Source: an uncultured Bacilli bacterium (GTDB taxonomy: Bacteria > Bacillota_I > Bacilli_A > RF39 > UBA660). Taken from it: 15,949 bases of DNA. The stretch's first letter is position 1. Each line of letters begins with the position of its first letter. The notes under the pieces are model-generated. The model had not been told where the DNA came from. It did not search any database and saw only the letters and a program-made list of their open reading frames with translations. The position numbers and the translations under genes are program-made. Positions 1 through 6,510 of this stretch are shown piece by piece. The stretch spans positions 1-15,949 of the forward strand of contig CAKORQ010000009.1 of the NCBI GenBank assembly GCA_934101445.1. Reading direction: 5' to 3'.

Positions 1-522
1 TATCAAGACTTAAGTACTCAGATGACAGAAATTAGTTTGGCCAATCCTGCTTTTGCGGCGGCCGCACCCCAATTTGGCATAAATAAAAGATTTATTTTAA
101 TATTAAATTCATCAGAAAATACATCAGCAAACAATAGCACTGATACTCAAAAAAGCAAAGAAATATGCAAAGATTATGAGATTATACCCTATTTTAATCC
201 TAAAATTACTGCTATGAAAGGGTTGCAATATTATTATGAAGGCTGCATGAGTATTAAAGGCGTGCTTGGTAAAGTGGCAAGACCTTATTATATTGAGTTT
301 GATTATCAAGATATAAATGGCAATCGCCATCATAAGATATCAAAAGATTTTGAAGCCATTGTCATTTGTCATGAGATAGACCATTTAGATGGCATTTTAT
401 TTACTGATAAAGCCGAAGATTTGATATATAATGTAGATTCTGAGCTAAAACTTACTATTAGAAATAAACATCCTAAAGTGATAATATCAAAAGATATACA
501 ATTTAATCAAAAGAATATGTAA
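1..522 (+). CDS. def: Peptide deformylase (divergent), 5' end outside the window
   Basis: The frame is open from base 1, so the true start lies upstream; the ATG at 22 is probably internal. Peptide deformylases are cytoplasmic metalloenzymes that remove the formyl group from the initiator methionine of new proteins. Metal-binding motifs are intact: EGCMS at 238-252 (motif 2, cysteine ligand) and HEIDHLDG from 370 (motif 3, two histidine ligands and the catalytic glutamate). Motif 1, normally G-x-G-L-A-A-P-Q, reads A-F-A-A-A-A-P-Q-F-G: the glutamine is kept, but both glycines and the leucine are alanine. The segment between motifs 2 and 3 (GKVARPYYIEFDYQDINGN) is typical of the family. About 35 residues after motif 3 form an ordinary C-terminal extension. 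It ends in TAA, 195 bases before the next gene. Family call is firm; whether it is the main deformylase or a specialised paralog cannot be told here. Confidence 0.88.
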   Translation, partial: YQDLSTQMTEISLANPAFAAAAPQFGINKRFILILNSSENTSANNSTDTQKSKEICKDYEIIPYFNPKITAMKGLQYYYEGCMSIKGVLGKVARPYYIEFDYQDINGNRHHKISKDFEAIVICHEIDHLDGILFTDKAEDLIYNVDSELKLTIRNKHPKVIISKDIQFNQKNM

Positions 523-661
523 TTTAAAGTAATGTTAAATCCAAAATATAACTATAAAAATAGAACGATTATCTAAGTAGATTATAATTAGTCTTATCAA
601 GAATTAAAATAATTAGATATAAAAGAAGCAATAAAGTGAATAACGAAGTTAAAAAATACTG

Positions 662-678
662 TTTTCTAAACCAGAAAA
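662..678. promoter_or_regulatory. Dyad 1, TTTTCT-N5-AGAAAA
   Basis: A perfect 6-bp inverted repeat (arms 662-667 and 673-678, spacer AAACC) occupies the -35 and spacer region of the promoter at 682-690. It may be a protein-binding operator; in such AT-rich DNA chance is possible. Confidence 0.35.
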
Positions 679-681
679 TTA

Positions 682-690
682 TGTTATACT
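682..690 (+). promoter_or_regulatory. Extended -10 promoter, TGTTATACT
   Basis: TG at 682-683, one base, then TATACT at 685-690 (5 of 6 consensus). No good -35 lies 17 bp upstream (TTTTCT), as is usual for extended -10 promoters. It would start transcription near 697, about 20 bases before the ATG at 718. Confidence 0.55.
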
Positions 691-705
691 TTCTAATATA
701 GAAAG
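689..705. promoter_or_regulatory. Dyad 2, CTTTCTA-N3-TAGAAAG
   Basis: A perfect 7-bp inverted repeat (arms 689-695 and 699-705, spacer ATA) begins inside the -10 box, spans the predicted transcription start and runs into the ribosome-binding region. The position is that of a repressor operator. It could instead form a short hairpin at the mRNA 5' end. Confidence 0.4.
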
Positions 706-717
706 TAGTTGATTATT

Positions 718-1248
718 ATGGCTAAAAAGAATTTGCCTAGTACTTATCAAAAATATACAATTTTAATTGTTGGTATCTTAGGACTATTTATTATTTCTTT
801 CTTAATTTATACTTTTGTTAAAGATATTAATAATAATAAGGCTAATTATTCTTATTTAGTAAAACATAAATTAGTTACAAAATCATACAATATTACGGAA
901 GATTTAAGTGAGTTAAAAAATAATAAAGGTACTTATTTTATTTATTTATCTTATACTGGGAGTAAAGAGATATATTCTTTAGAAAAAGATTTAAAGAGTT
1001 TAATTAAACAGTACAAGCTAAAGGATAAGTTTTACTATGTTAATTTAGATAGTTTAAAGGCTGATGCTAATAAAATAGCTGCGGTAAATGAATTATTAGG
1101 GTTAACAGATGTTCAAGTAACTAAAGTACCTACTATTATTTATGTAACAAATGGTGAGATTAAAAAAGGAAATATTATTACGAGATTAGATGATAATTTG
1201 TTTGAAAAAGGAGATTTTCAACAGTTATTAGATATTAATGACCTATAA
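718..1248 (+). CDS. Membrane-anchored thioredoxin-fold protein lacking CXXC
   Basis: A 176-residue protein from the ATG at 718; an in-frame TTG at 709 is possible, but the GAAAG at 701-705 suits 718 better. Residues 1-11 are basic, 12-34 form one membrane segment, and the rest should be extracellular. The soluble part has thioredoxin-like order: a strand (YFIYLSYTGS, about 73-82), a helix, a strand (KFYYVNLDS), and V-P-T-I-I-Y-V with Pro138 at the usual cis-proline place. The CXXC that normally follows the first strand is absent, and the whole protein has no cysteine, so it cannot be a disulfide oxidoreductase. A role as a chaperone-like or accessory protein is possible, as in bacteriocin-transport accessory proteins, but unproven. 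It stands alone between an extended -10 promoter and its own terminator. Confidence 0.6.
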   Translation: MAKKNLPSTYQKYTILIVGILGLFIISFLIYTFVKDINNNKANYSYLVKHKLVTKSYNITEDLSELKNNKGTYFIYLSYTGSKEIYSLEKDLKSLIKQYKLKDKFYYVNLDSLKADANKIAAVNELLGLTDVQVTKVPTIIYVTNGEIKKGNIITRLDDNLFEKGDFQQLLDINDL

Positions 1249-1262
1249 GAGGTCTTTTTTTT
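1240..1262 (+). terminator. Rho-independent terminator overlapping a stop codon
   Basis: Stem GACCT (1240-1244) with AGGTC (1250-1254), a five-base loop, then eight T (1255-1262). The TAA stop at 1246-1248 sits in the loop, so the terminator is partly encoded in the coding region. Confidence 0.8.
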
Positions 1263-1283
1263 AACAAAAAATGTAAGTTTTGT

Positions 1284-1312
1284 TTGACTTTAAGAGGGAC
1301 TTACTATATACT
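1284..1312 (+). promoter_or_regulatory. Strong sigma-A promoter of the rplM-rpsI operon
   Basis: TTGACT (1284-1289), 17-bp spacer, TATACT (1307-1312): five of six matches in each box with ideal spacing, as expected for ribosomal protein genes. The transcript should begin near 1319, leaving a leader of about 79 bases before the ATG at 1398. Confidence 0.85.
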
Positions 1313-1318
1313 TTTAAA

Positions 1319-1382
1319 TGGTACATTTTATTTATACAAAAATTATTAGATGTGGGAAGTCGAAATAACCAGTAGTATAATT
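1319..1382 (+). promoter_or_regulatory. Possible L13 leader (autoregulatory 5' UTR)
   Basis: This untranslated stretch lies between the predicted start of transcription and the L13 ribosome-binding site. Low-GC Gram-positives are known to carry a structured L13 leader (Rfam L13_leader) in front of rplM-rpsI. Only a weak ACAT/ATGT pairing (1322-1325 with 1350-1353) is visible by eye, so the call rests on position and length. Confidence 0.3.
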
Positions 1383-1397
1383 GAAAGGGAAAAAATT

Positions 1398-1829
1398 ATG
1401 AATACATTCATGCAAAAAAAAGAAACTGTAGACCGTAAATGGTATGTTATCGATGCAGAAGGACAAACATTAGGACGTCTTGCAACTAAGGTTGCTACTG
1501 TACTTAAGGGTAAACATAAACCAACATACACACCTCATGTTGATTGTGGTGATTATGTTATCGTTATTAATGCTAGTAAAGTTGTTTTAACTGGTAATAA
1601 ATTAAACGATAAGATGTATTACAATCATAGTAGATATGCTGGTGGTTTAAGAGAAAGAAATGCCCAAGAAATGATTACTAAATATCCAGAAGAAATGGTT
1701 GAAAGAGCCGTTAAAGGTATGTTACCAAAAGGACCTTTAGGAAGACAAATGTATAGAAAATTATTTGTTTATGCTGGTTCTGAATATGAACAAGTTGCTC
1801 AAAAACCAGAAGTGTTAGAAGTTAAGTAG
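1398..1829 (+). CDS. rplM: 50S ribosomal protein L13
   Basis: A 143-residue protein, the normal length for L13, an early-assembling protein of the large ribosomal subunit that contacts 23S rRNA. Recognised from the N-terminal RKWYVIDAEGQTLGRLAT, the central NASKVVLTGNK and the C-terminal signature GMLPKGPLGRQMYRKLFVYAG. The ATG at 1398 is chosen over the in-frame ATG at 1350: it has GAAAGGGA (1383-1390) at a good distance and gives the family N-terminus, while the 16 extra codons from 1350 match nothing and have no ribosome-binding site. It is the first gene of the classic L13-S9 pair, 13 bases from rpsI, under the strong promoter at 1284. Confidence 0.97.
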   Translation: MNTFMQKKETVDRKWYVIDAEGQTLGRLATKVATVLKGKHKPTYTPHVDCGDYVIVINASKVVLTGNKLNDKMYYNHSRYAGGLRERNAQEMITKYPEEMVERAVKGMLPKGPLGRQMYRKLFVYAGSEYEQVAQKPEVLEVK

Positions 1830-1842
1830 GAGGTAATATAGA

Positions 1843-2262
1843 ATGACAGATAAAAAAGTATGGACTGGTACTGGTCGTAGAAAAAGATCTAGTGCTCAAG
1901 CAAGATTAACATTAGGTAAAGGTAAAATCGTTGTTAATGGTGTACCTGTTGATGAATATATGCCTTATGCAACTCTAGTTATGGATATTAAACAACCACT
2001 TGTTGCTACTGATAATGAAGAAAAATTCGATATCGAAGTAACAGTTAAAGGTGGTGGCTTCTCAGGACAAGCTGGCGCTATTCGCCATGCTATTACAAGA
2101 GCCTTAATTGAATTTGATGCTAATGCTGATCAAACAAGAGAAGACTCATATCGTAAAGTTCTTAAAAAAGCTGGTTTCGTTACAAGAGATCCAAGAGTTA
2201 AAGAACGTAAGAAATACGGACTTAAAAAAGCACGTCGTGCTCCACAATTCTCTAAGAGATAA
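1843..2262 (+). CDS. rpsI: 30S ribosomal protein S9
   Basis: A 139-residue protein, slightly longer than the usual 130 or so. S9 lies in the head of the small subunit, and its C-terminal tail reaches the P-site tRNA anticodon loop. Family features: GTGRRKRSSAQARL near the N-terminus, GGGFSGQAGAIRHAITRAL in the middle, and the basic tail ending R-A-P-Q-F-S-K-R. The ribosome-binding site AGGAGGT (1828-1834) overlaps the L13 stop codon, giving tight coupling with rplM. A terminator follows 18 bases after the stop. Confidence 0.97.
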   Translation: MTDKKVWTGTGRRKRSSAQARLTLGKGKIVVNGVPVDEYMPYATLVMDIKQPLVATDNEEKFDIEVTVKGGGFSGQAGAIRHAITRALIEFDANADQTREDSYRKVLKKAGFVTRDPRVKERKKYGLKKARRAPQFSKR

Positions 2263-2280
2263 TATATTAATAGTTTCATT

Positions 2281-2312
2281 CCTCATAGACTTAAGCGTTT
2301 ATGAGGTTTTTT
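2281..2312 (+). terminator. Rho-independent terminator of the rplM-rpsI operon
   Basis: A ten-pair stem, CCTCATAGAC (2281-2290) with GTTTATGAGG (2297-2306), containing one G-U pair, a six-base loop TTAAGC, then six T (2307-2312). Confidence 0.88.
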
Positions 2313-2419
2313 GCTATTTTGGCTAATAAAATTATAATTTGAAATTAAGAGTAAATCTTATTTCTAATACTCACTTTGCTAATTTTGAGTTTTAAATGGT
2401 ATTAATTTATCAAAGCTTA

Positions 2420-2448
2420 TTGAAATCAAAATGTTTATAATATATTAT
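2420..2448 (+). promoter_or_regulatory. Promoter of the unknown gene at 2542
   Basis: TTGAAA (2420-2425), 17-bp spacer, TATTAT (2443-2448). Transcription would start near 2455, which rules out the in-frame ATG at 2431 as the translation start and supports the ATG at 2542. Confidence 0.6.
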
Positions 2449-2541
2449 AAAAATATGTTTTTAAGTGCTAAGCACATTTTGGTATATATTACATATTTTA
2501 GAGTTTATAGAATTACACAAAAGAAAGAAGGAAAAATAGAT

Positions 2542-3039
2542 ATGTCTAATAAATATTATAAAATAAGAGTAGATGATTTATTCAATATAAATTATTATGG
2601 GATTAAGGCAGATAATAACACTCCAGCACACCCCCAAAACTTTAAAAGTTTAGAATATTTATATAAAATCAGATATCCAAAACTTATGGAAAAAGCAGAC
2701 AATTTAGCATATATGAATTACGCCGTCAAAGAACAAAATGAAATATCAAAAGGTGAAATGGACAAGTATAATGTTCCCTATTATCTTTTAGTTACAGACA
2801 CATGGTCAAATGGTTTCTTTGAGTATAAAGAACTATTAACTGGTTTACCAATTTTAATTCCATCAGAAATTTATGCTAAATCATCTGGATACCCTTTAAA
2901 ATTAAGAGAAGAAATAACGCCAGAAGAATTAGATGATTTATTCAATGATGATTATATAAGAAGAATAAGTAATTTGTTTGGAATTTTATTAAAAGATGAA
3001 GAAAAAAATAATATAAGATGTCAAATACTAAAAAAATAA
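2542..3039 (+). CDS. Unknown cytoplasmic protein, 165 residues
   Basis: I do not recognise this protein. The ATG at 2542 is preceded by AGAAGGAA (2527-2534) and lies downstream of the promoter at 2420-2448; 37 extra in-frame codons from 2431 look like non-coding translation. It has no signal peptide, membrane segment, or obvious metal or nucleotide motif, so it is probably cytoplasmic. It is acidic toward the C-terminus and rich in Tyr, Asn and Lys. A short motif occurs near both ends: VDDLFNINYYGI at about 10-21 and LDDLFNDDYIRRI at about 130-142. The middle (YYLLVTDTWSNGFFEYKELLTG, split by the WSNG turn) looks like a compact alpha/beta domain. It appears to be a single-gene unit between the ribosomal operon and the amidase. 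Confidence 0.65.
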   Translation: MSNKYYKIRVDDLFNINYYGIKADNNTPAHPQNFKSLEYLYKIRYPKLMEKADNLAYMNYAVKEQNEISKGEMDKYNVPYYLLVTDTWSNGFFEYKELLTGLPILIPSEIYAKSSGYPLKLREEITPEELDDLFNDDYIRRISNLFGILLKDEEKNNIRCQILKK

Positions 3040-3045
3040 AGTGTA

Positions 3046-3074
3046 TTTATAGATGAATTTAAATCTGTTATATT
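3046..3074 (+). promoter_or_regulatory. Probable promoter of the amidase gene
   Basis: TTTATA (3046-3051), 17-bp spacer, TATATT (3069-3074), with TG at 3066-3067 forming an extended -10. The leader would be about 40 bases. Confidence 0.45.
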
Positions 3075-3120
3075 AAATAAAATATCTTCTAAGTAAAATA
3101 AATTAAACATAAATTTTAAT

Positions 3121-3750
3121 ATGAAAAAGTTTTTAATATTAAGTTTATGTTTTTTATTATCGTTAACTTGCGTTAGAGCATCCCTACCTTTAACCGGAAA
3201 AAATATAGTTTTGGATATCGGTCATGGTGGTGATGACCCCGGAACTAGTTATCAAAATATTTTAGAAAAAGACATCAATCTGGCTATAGGTTTAGAATTA
3301 GAAAAAGAATTATCTAAAAATGGCGCTAGTGTCATTTTAACTAGGGAAGGTGATTATGATTTAGCCAGTCCCAATGCTAGAAGGAGGAAGAAAAGTGATT
3401 TTGATAACCGAATTGATCTAATTAATAATTCTAATGCCAATATTTATTTATCAATTCATATTAATTACTTAGAAAGTTCTTCTTATTATGGCGGTCAAAT
3501 ATTCTACTATGGCGAAGAAAATAAAAAATTAGCCGAAGACCTCCAAGCTCAATTTAATAAAATAAGTTATCCTCGAAGTATTAAACCAATGCCTAATATT
3601 TATATGTATAAACATCTAAAAATACCCGGAGTTCTTGTTGAATGTGGCTTTATTTCCAATAAAAAAGAAAGAGAAAAATTAATTACACCATCTTATCAAA
3701 AAGAAATAGCAAAAAGTCTAACCAAAGGCTTAATTCTTTATTTCACTTAA
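3121..3750 (+). CDS. Secreted N-acetylmuramoyl-L-alanine amidase (Amidase_3, CwlD-like)
   Basis: A 209-residue zinc amidase that cleaves the bond between N-acetylmuramic acid and L-alanine of peptidoglycan. Residues 1-20 form a signal peptide (MKK, then a hydrophobic stretch). The rest is one Amidase_3 domain with all expected zinc ligands and the catalytic glutamate: LDIGHGG (His35), ILEKDIN (Glu49), SIHIN (His113) and VECGFISN (Glu184). At this length, with no wall-binding domain, it resembles CwlD. CwlD acts in spore cortex making in spore-formers, but nothing here shows that this organism sporulates, so a general wall-remodelling role is safer. The start is set by the signal peptide; no clear Shine-Dalgarno site precedes it, unlike most genes here. 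No terminator follows before the next promoter. Confidence 0.88.
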   Translation: MKKFLILSLCFLLSLTCVRASLPLTGKNIVLDIGHGGDDPGTSYQNILEKDINLAIGLELEKELSKNGASVILTREGDYDLASPNARRRKKSDFDNRIDLINNSNANIYLSIHINYLESSSYYGGQIFYYGEENKKLAEDLQAQFNKISYPRSIKPMPNIYMYKHLKIPGVLVECGFISNKKEREKLITPSYQKEIAKSLTKGLILYFT

Positions 3751-3809
3751 ACTTCACAAATTAATTACAAAAATACCACTTAATTTAGATATCATTTGAC
3801 TGTCAGGTG

Positions 3810-3818
3810 TGATATAAT
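3810..3818 (+). promoter_or_regulatory. Extended -10 promoter, TGATATAAT
   Basis: A perfect TATAAT (3813-3818) with TG at 3810-3811. TTGACT at 3796-3801 is only 11 bp upstream, too near to act as its -35. The small palindrome TGAC-T-GTCA (3797-3805) beside it may be an operator. The transcript would start near 3825, with a leader of about 13 bases. Confidence 0.65.
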
Positions 3819-3837
3819 TTAATAATAGGTGAATTGT

Positions 3838-4779
3838 ATGGCGTCCAGACAAAAGACATTTAAAACTATAGATGAACAAATCGATATTCTAAAGGAAAAA
3901 GGTCTAGTAATAGACGATATAGATTATGCAAAAGACATCCTCCTCCGTGAAAATTATTTCTTTCTTATGGGATATCGTCATCTGTTCATAAAAAGTGAAA
4001 GAGACCGAACATTTATTAACGGTACAAATTTTCGCGAACTTTATGCGATGTTTAATTTTGACAGACAAGTTCGCAATATTATTTTTAAAAATATCTTAAT
4101 AGTCGAAAATAATGCTAAAAGTATTATATCTTACCAGTTATCTAGAAAATATGGTATCAAAGAAAAACACTATTTAAATCCCAAAAACTTTAATACCGAT
4201 GCTTCCAAAAGAAAACAGGTTAATGACTTATTAAAGAAAATGCAACGTCAAATAAGAGTAAATGGTGGTCAACACGCTGCCACCCAGCACTACATGACTA
4301 ACTATGGTTATGTCCCTTTGTGGATTGTTGTTAAAGTTTTATCTTTTGGTATTATTTCCGAATTATTTAGTATCTTAAAACCGGAAGATCAAAGGGCTAT
4401 CGCCGATATTTATGATTTGTCACCAGAATGTTTATGTCAATATTTTCCTATCATGTCTAATTATCGTAATTTATGCGCCCACGAAGATATTTTATTTGAC
4501 CATCGTTCCCAAAGAGTGATAGAAGATAACAAATATCATTATTATTTAGGTATTCCTAAAATGAACGGGGAATATATTTATGGAAAAGATGATTTATTTG
4601 CATTAATTATTATTTTAAGACAAATACTAAGAAATGAAGATTTTAGAATGTTAGTAAATGAAATATCTTACGAATTAGATATTTTAGAAGGAAAATTACA
4701 GCATATAACAATTGATAAAGTAATGGATGCTATCGGTTTTCCCAAAAATTATAAAGAAATAGTAAGGATGGATATATAA
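3838..4779 (+). CDS. Abi_2 family (AbiD/AbiF-like) HEPN protein
   Basis: A 313-residue protein of the Abi_2 family, which includes lactococcal phage abortive-infection proteins AbiD and AbiF. The start is the ATG at 3838, with AATAGGTG (3823-3830) before it; an in-frame GTG at 3829 falls inside that site. Family features: TIDEQIDILKEKGL at the N-terminus, LRENYFFLMGYRHLF at 36-50, FRELYAMFNFDRQVRNII, PLWIVVKVLSFGIISELFS at 160-178, and YRNLCAHEDILF at 209-220. The last holds the HEPN R-x4-H motif (Arg210, His215), the site of RNA cleavage in many HEPN toxins. RNase activity is therefore likely but not shown. The stop shares one base with the start of the protease gene downstream. Many Abi_2 genes are solitary chromosomal genes whose role in phage defence is untested. 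Confidence 0.88.
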   Translation: MASRQKTFKTIDEQIDILKEKGLVIDDIDYAKDILLRENYFFLMGYRHLFIKSERDRTFINGTNFRELYAMFNFDRQVRNIIFKNILIVENNAKSIISYQLSRKYGIKEKHYLNPKNFNTDASKRKQVNDLLKKMQRQIRVNGGQHAATQHYMTNYGYVPLWIVVKVLSFGIISELFSILKPEDQRAIADIYDLSPECLCQYFPIMSNYRNLCAHEDILFDHRSQRVIEDNKYHYYLGIPKMNGEYIYGKDDLFALIIILRQILRNEDFRMLVNEISYELDILEGKLQHITIDKVMDAIGFPKNYKEIVRMDI

Positions 4780-5894
4780 TGAATGAACAAAGAGTTGTTA
4801 ATGCCAAGGTCGTAGGTAATAAGGGAAATATCTGGAACAAAATATTACTGGCCATCGTTTTAGTATGTGTTGGTGCTGCTGGAATGTATGCCGTTATAAA
4901 ACTAAATCCCGGTACTACTATTGTCAATAAGTTAGAAAAAGAAGTAACGGTTAATGAAAATGGGATTGCCGATGCGGTTGAAAAAGTTTATAACTCAGTA
5001 GTTGTTGTAGAAAACTATCGAAGCAATAAACTTCAAGCCACCGGTACTGGTTTTATCTTTAAAAAAGATGGTAATAAGTATTATGTTATGACCAATTATC
5101 ATGTTATTGAAAGTTCATCAAAGGTAAAAATTGTTTTAACAGACAACACTAATACTGAAGTTGAAGTCGTTGGTGGAGATAAGTATGCGGATATCGCTGT
5201 TTTATCATTTACTTCTTCAAGTGATTTAACAGTTGCTGAAATTGGCTCAAGTACTGACGGTCGGGTTGGTGATACTACATTTGCAGTAGGTGCTCCTTTA
5301 GACAGTTCTACTTATTCTTGGACAGTAACAAGAGGTATTCTTTCTGGTAAAGACAGAATGGTTGCTGTATCTACTACTAATAGTACTTCAAGTGATTATA
5401 TCATGCGAGTTTTACAAACGGATGCTGCTATTAACAGCGGTAACTCTGGTGGACCTTTATGTAATAGTAATGGTCAAGTTATTGGTGTAACTAACATGAA
5501 ATTAGTATCAAGTGGCGTTGAAGGAATGGGCTTTGCTATTCCTATTGAAGATGCTATGGACTTTGCTAATAAGATTATTAATGGTGATGATATTACTCGT
5601 CCAAGACTTGGAATTAGTATGATTGAATTATCTGTAGCGGCTAACTACTATCGTATGGATATTCCTGATAACGTAACAAATGGCGTAGTTGTCTATGAAG
5701 TAGAAAGTGGTTCTTCTGCTGATGCTGCTGGCTTAAAATCTCAAGATATTATTTTAGAATTTGATAACGTTAAAGTAACAAGTTCGGCAGAATTAAAATA
5801 TGAATTATATCGTCATAATGTTGGTGATACTGTAACAATTAAAGTAAACCGTAATGGCTTTGAAAAAGATTTAAAAATAACTCTAAAAAAATAA
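4779..5894 (+). CDS. htrA: HtrA/DegP-type membrane serine protease with PDZ domain
   Basis: A 371-residue quality-control protease that degrades misfolded proteins at the outer face of the membrane. Order: cytoplasmic tail 1-19, membrane anchor 20-40, linker, trypsin-like domain about 60-270, one PDZ domain about 277-371. The catalytic triad is complete: His108 (TNYHVI), Asp138 (YADIAVL) and Ser223 (NSGNSGGPL). The PDZ carries LGISMIEL and SADAAGLKSQDIILEFD. Length and layout match the Gram-positive HtrA/HtrB type. ATG at 4779 overlaps the TAA of the Abi_2 gene (TAATG), and AAGGATGG (4763-4770) lies inside that gene, so the two are translated from one message. The HtrA stress-response operators known from Bacillus are not seen here. 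Confidence 0.93.
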   Translation: MNEQRVVNAKVVGNKGNIWNKILLAIVLVCVGAAGMYAVIKLNPGTTIVNKLEKEVTVNENGIADAVEKVYNSVVVVENYRSNKLQATGTGFIFKKDGNKYYVMTNYHVIESSSKVKIVLTDNTNTEVEVVGGDKYADIAVLSFTSSSDLTVAEIGSSTDGRVGDTTFAVGAPLDSSTYSWTVTRGILSGKDRMVAVSTTNSTSSDYIMRVLQTDAAINSGNSGGPLCNSNGQVIGVTNMKLVSSGVEGMGFAIPIEDAMDFANKIINGDDITRPRLGISMIELSVAANYYRMDIPDNVTNGVVVYEVESGSSADAAGLKSQDIILEFDNVKVTSSAELKYELYRHNVGDTVTIKVNRNGFEKDLKITLKK

Positions 5895-5903
5895 TTAATT
5901 AAT

Positions 5904-5957
5904 AAAGAACTCTAAAAGGTGTTTATAAAAATATCCTACACCCAAGAGTTCTTTTTT
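5904..5957 (+). terminator. Rho-independent terminator after htrA
   Basis: Outer stem AAAGAACTCT (5904-5913) with AGAGTTCTTT (5945-5954), an inner stem GGTGT (5918-5922) with ACACC (5938-5942), and a T run to 5957. Confidence 0.85.
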
Positions 5958-6022
5958 AGATTTACAAAATACTGTCAAATTTTAGAAAATCAATTAGAAT
6001 TAATAAAGAAATAATTAATTAA

Positions 6023-6031
6023 TGTTATAAT
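6023..6031 (+). promoter_or_regulatory. Extended -10 promoter of the NUDIX operon
   Basis: TG at 6023-6024, one base, then a perfect TATAAT (6026-6031). No -35 match lies 17 bp upstream. The transcript would start near 6038, almost at the ribosome-binding site AGGTGAT, so the first gene has a very short leader. Confidence 0.6.
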
Positions 6032-6047
6032 CAAACTAGGTGATAAA

Positions 6048-6509
6048 ATGAATATTGATTTTATAAAAGATAATTATCGCTTTAATGCTCGAAGTAGCGC
6101 TGTTATTTATAATAAGGATAAAACTAAGGTTTTACTATTTAAAGTCGGTGATGATAGAGATTTTTATATGTTACCAGGGGGCAGAATAGAGCACTTTGAA
6201 TCTAGTAAAGACGCTATTATAAGAGAAATAAAGGAAGAGCTAGGTTGGCTACTAGAGTATAATTTTTGCTGTATTCAAGAAAACTTTTTAGAAGCTAAAG
6301 GTAAAAAGATAACTCAATATAATTTTTGCTATAAGGCTATATATGATGGCAAGATATCAAATGAACCAATAAAATGTCATGATAATGAATATCAATCATT
6401 TAAATGGGTATCTTTAAAAGAACTAGATAATTATAAAATATTACCAAAATCTAATAAAGATTTAATTTTAGAAAGCAATAATTCATTTCATATAATTGAG
6501 AGGACTTAA
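6048..6509 (+). CDS. NUDIX hydrolase (first gene of the island)
   Basis: A 153-residue protein with a perfect NUDIX box G-x5-E-x7-R-E-U-x-E-E-x-G-U at residues 45-67 (Gly45, Glu51, Arg59, Glu60, Glu63, Glu64, Gly66, Trp67). NUDIX enzymes split nucleoside diphosphates joined to another group (ADP-ribose, dinucleotides, damaged NTPs, NAD) using Mg2+ or Mn2+ held by the box glutamates. The substrate cannot be read from the sequence. The N-terminus (RFNARSSAVIYNKDKTKVLL) and the C-terminal FKWVSLKEL are normal for the family. The ATG has AGGTGAT (6038-6044) before it. It opens a five-gene unit, with one base between its stop and the next start, so it is almost surely co-translated with the DUF7666-like gene. 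Confidence 0.93.
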   Translation: MNIDFIKDNYRFNARSSAVIYNKDKTKVLLFKVGDDRDFYMLPGGRIEHFESSKDAIIREIKEELGWLLEYNFCCIQENFLEAKGKKITQYNFCYKAIYDGKISNEPIKCHDNEYQSFKWVSLKELDNYKILPKSNKDLILESNNSFHIIERT

Positions 6510-6510
6510 A

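Larger units (their letters stand above)
523..717 (+). other. AT-rich intergenic region with promoter and two dyads
   Basis: No gene is seen between the deformylase stop and the next start. No clear terminator for the deformylase is visible. The last 60 bases hold the promoter and two adjacent inverted repeats listed separately. Confidence 0.6.

Noticed and set aside
124..333. Open frame on the - strand inside the deformylase gene
   Set aside because: Antisense shadow; the + strand carries clear deformylase motifs.
1350..1397. Longer L13 start at ATG 1350
   Set aside because: No ribosome-binding site, and the 16 added residues match no L13; 1398 gives the normal N-terminus.
1346..1531. Open frame on the - strand over the L13 start
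   Set aside because: Antisense to a certain ribosomal gene and its leader; no ribosome-binding site or family match.
2108..2326. Second + strand frame overlapping the S9 end
   Set aside because: Out-of-frame shadow of rpsI that runs through its terminator.
2431..2541. Extended start for the unknown gene at 2542
   Set aside because: The region holds the promoter -10 box and has no ribosome-binding site before 2431.
3796..3818. TTGACT at 3796 as -35 for TATAAT at 3813
   Set aside because: Spacing is only 11 bp; the promoter is better read as an extended -10 type.
4730..4927. Hydrophobic open frame on the - strand at the Abi_2/htrA junction
   Set aside because: Antisense of the HtrA membrane segment; the hydrophobic look is a by-product.
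5889..6023. AAATAATTAATTAAT repeated at 5889-5903 and 6009-6023, considered as insertion-site repeats for the island
   Set aside because: No matching copy near the right end of the island (about 9234), and the sequence is simple AT-rich DNA.
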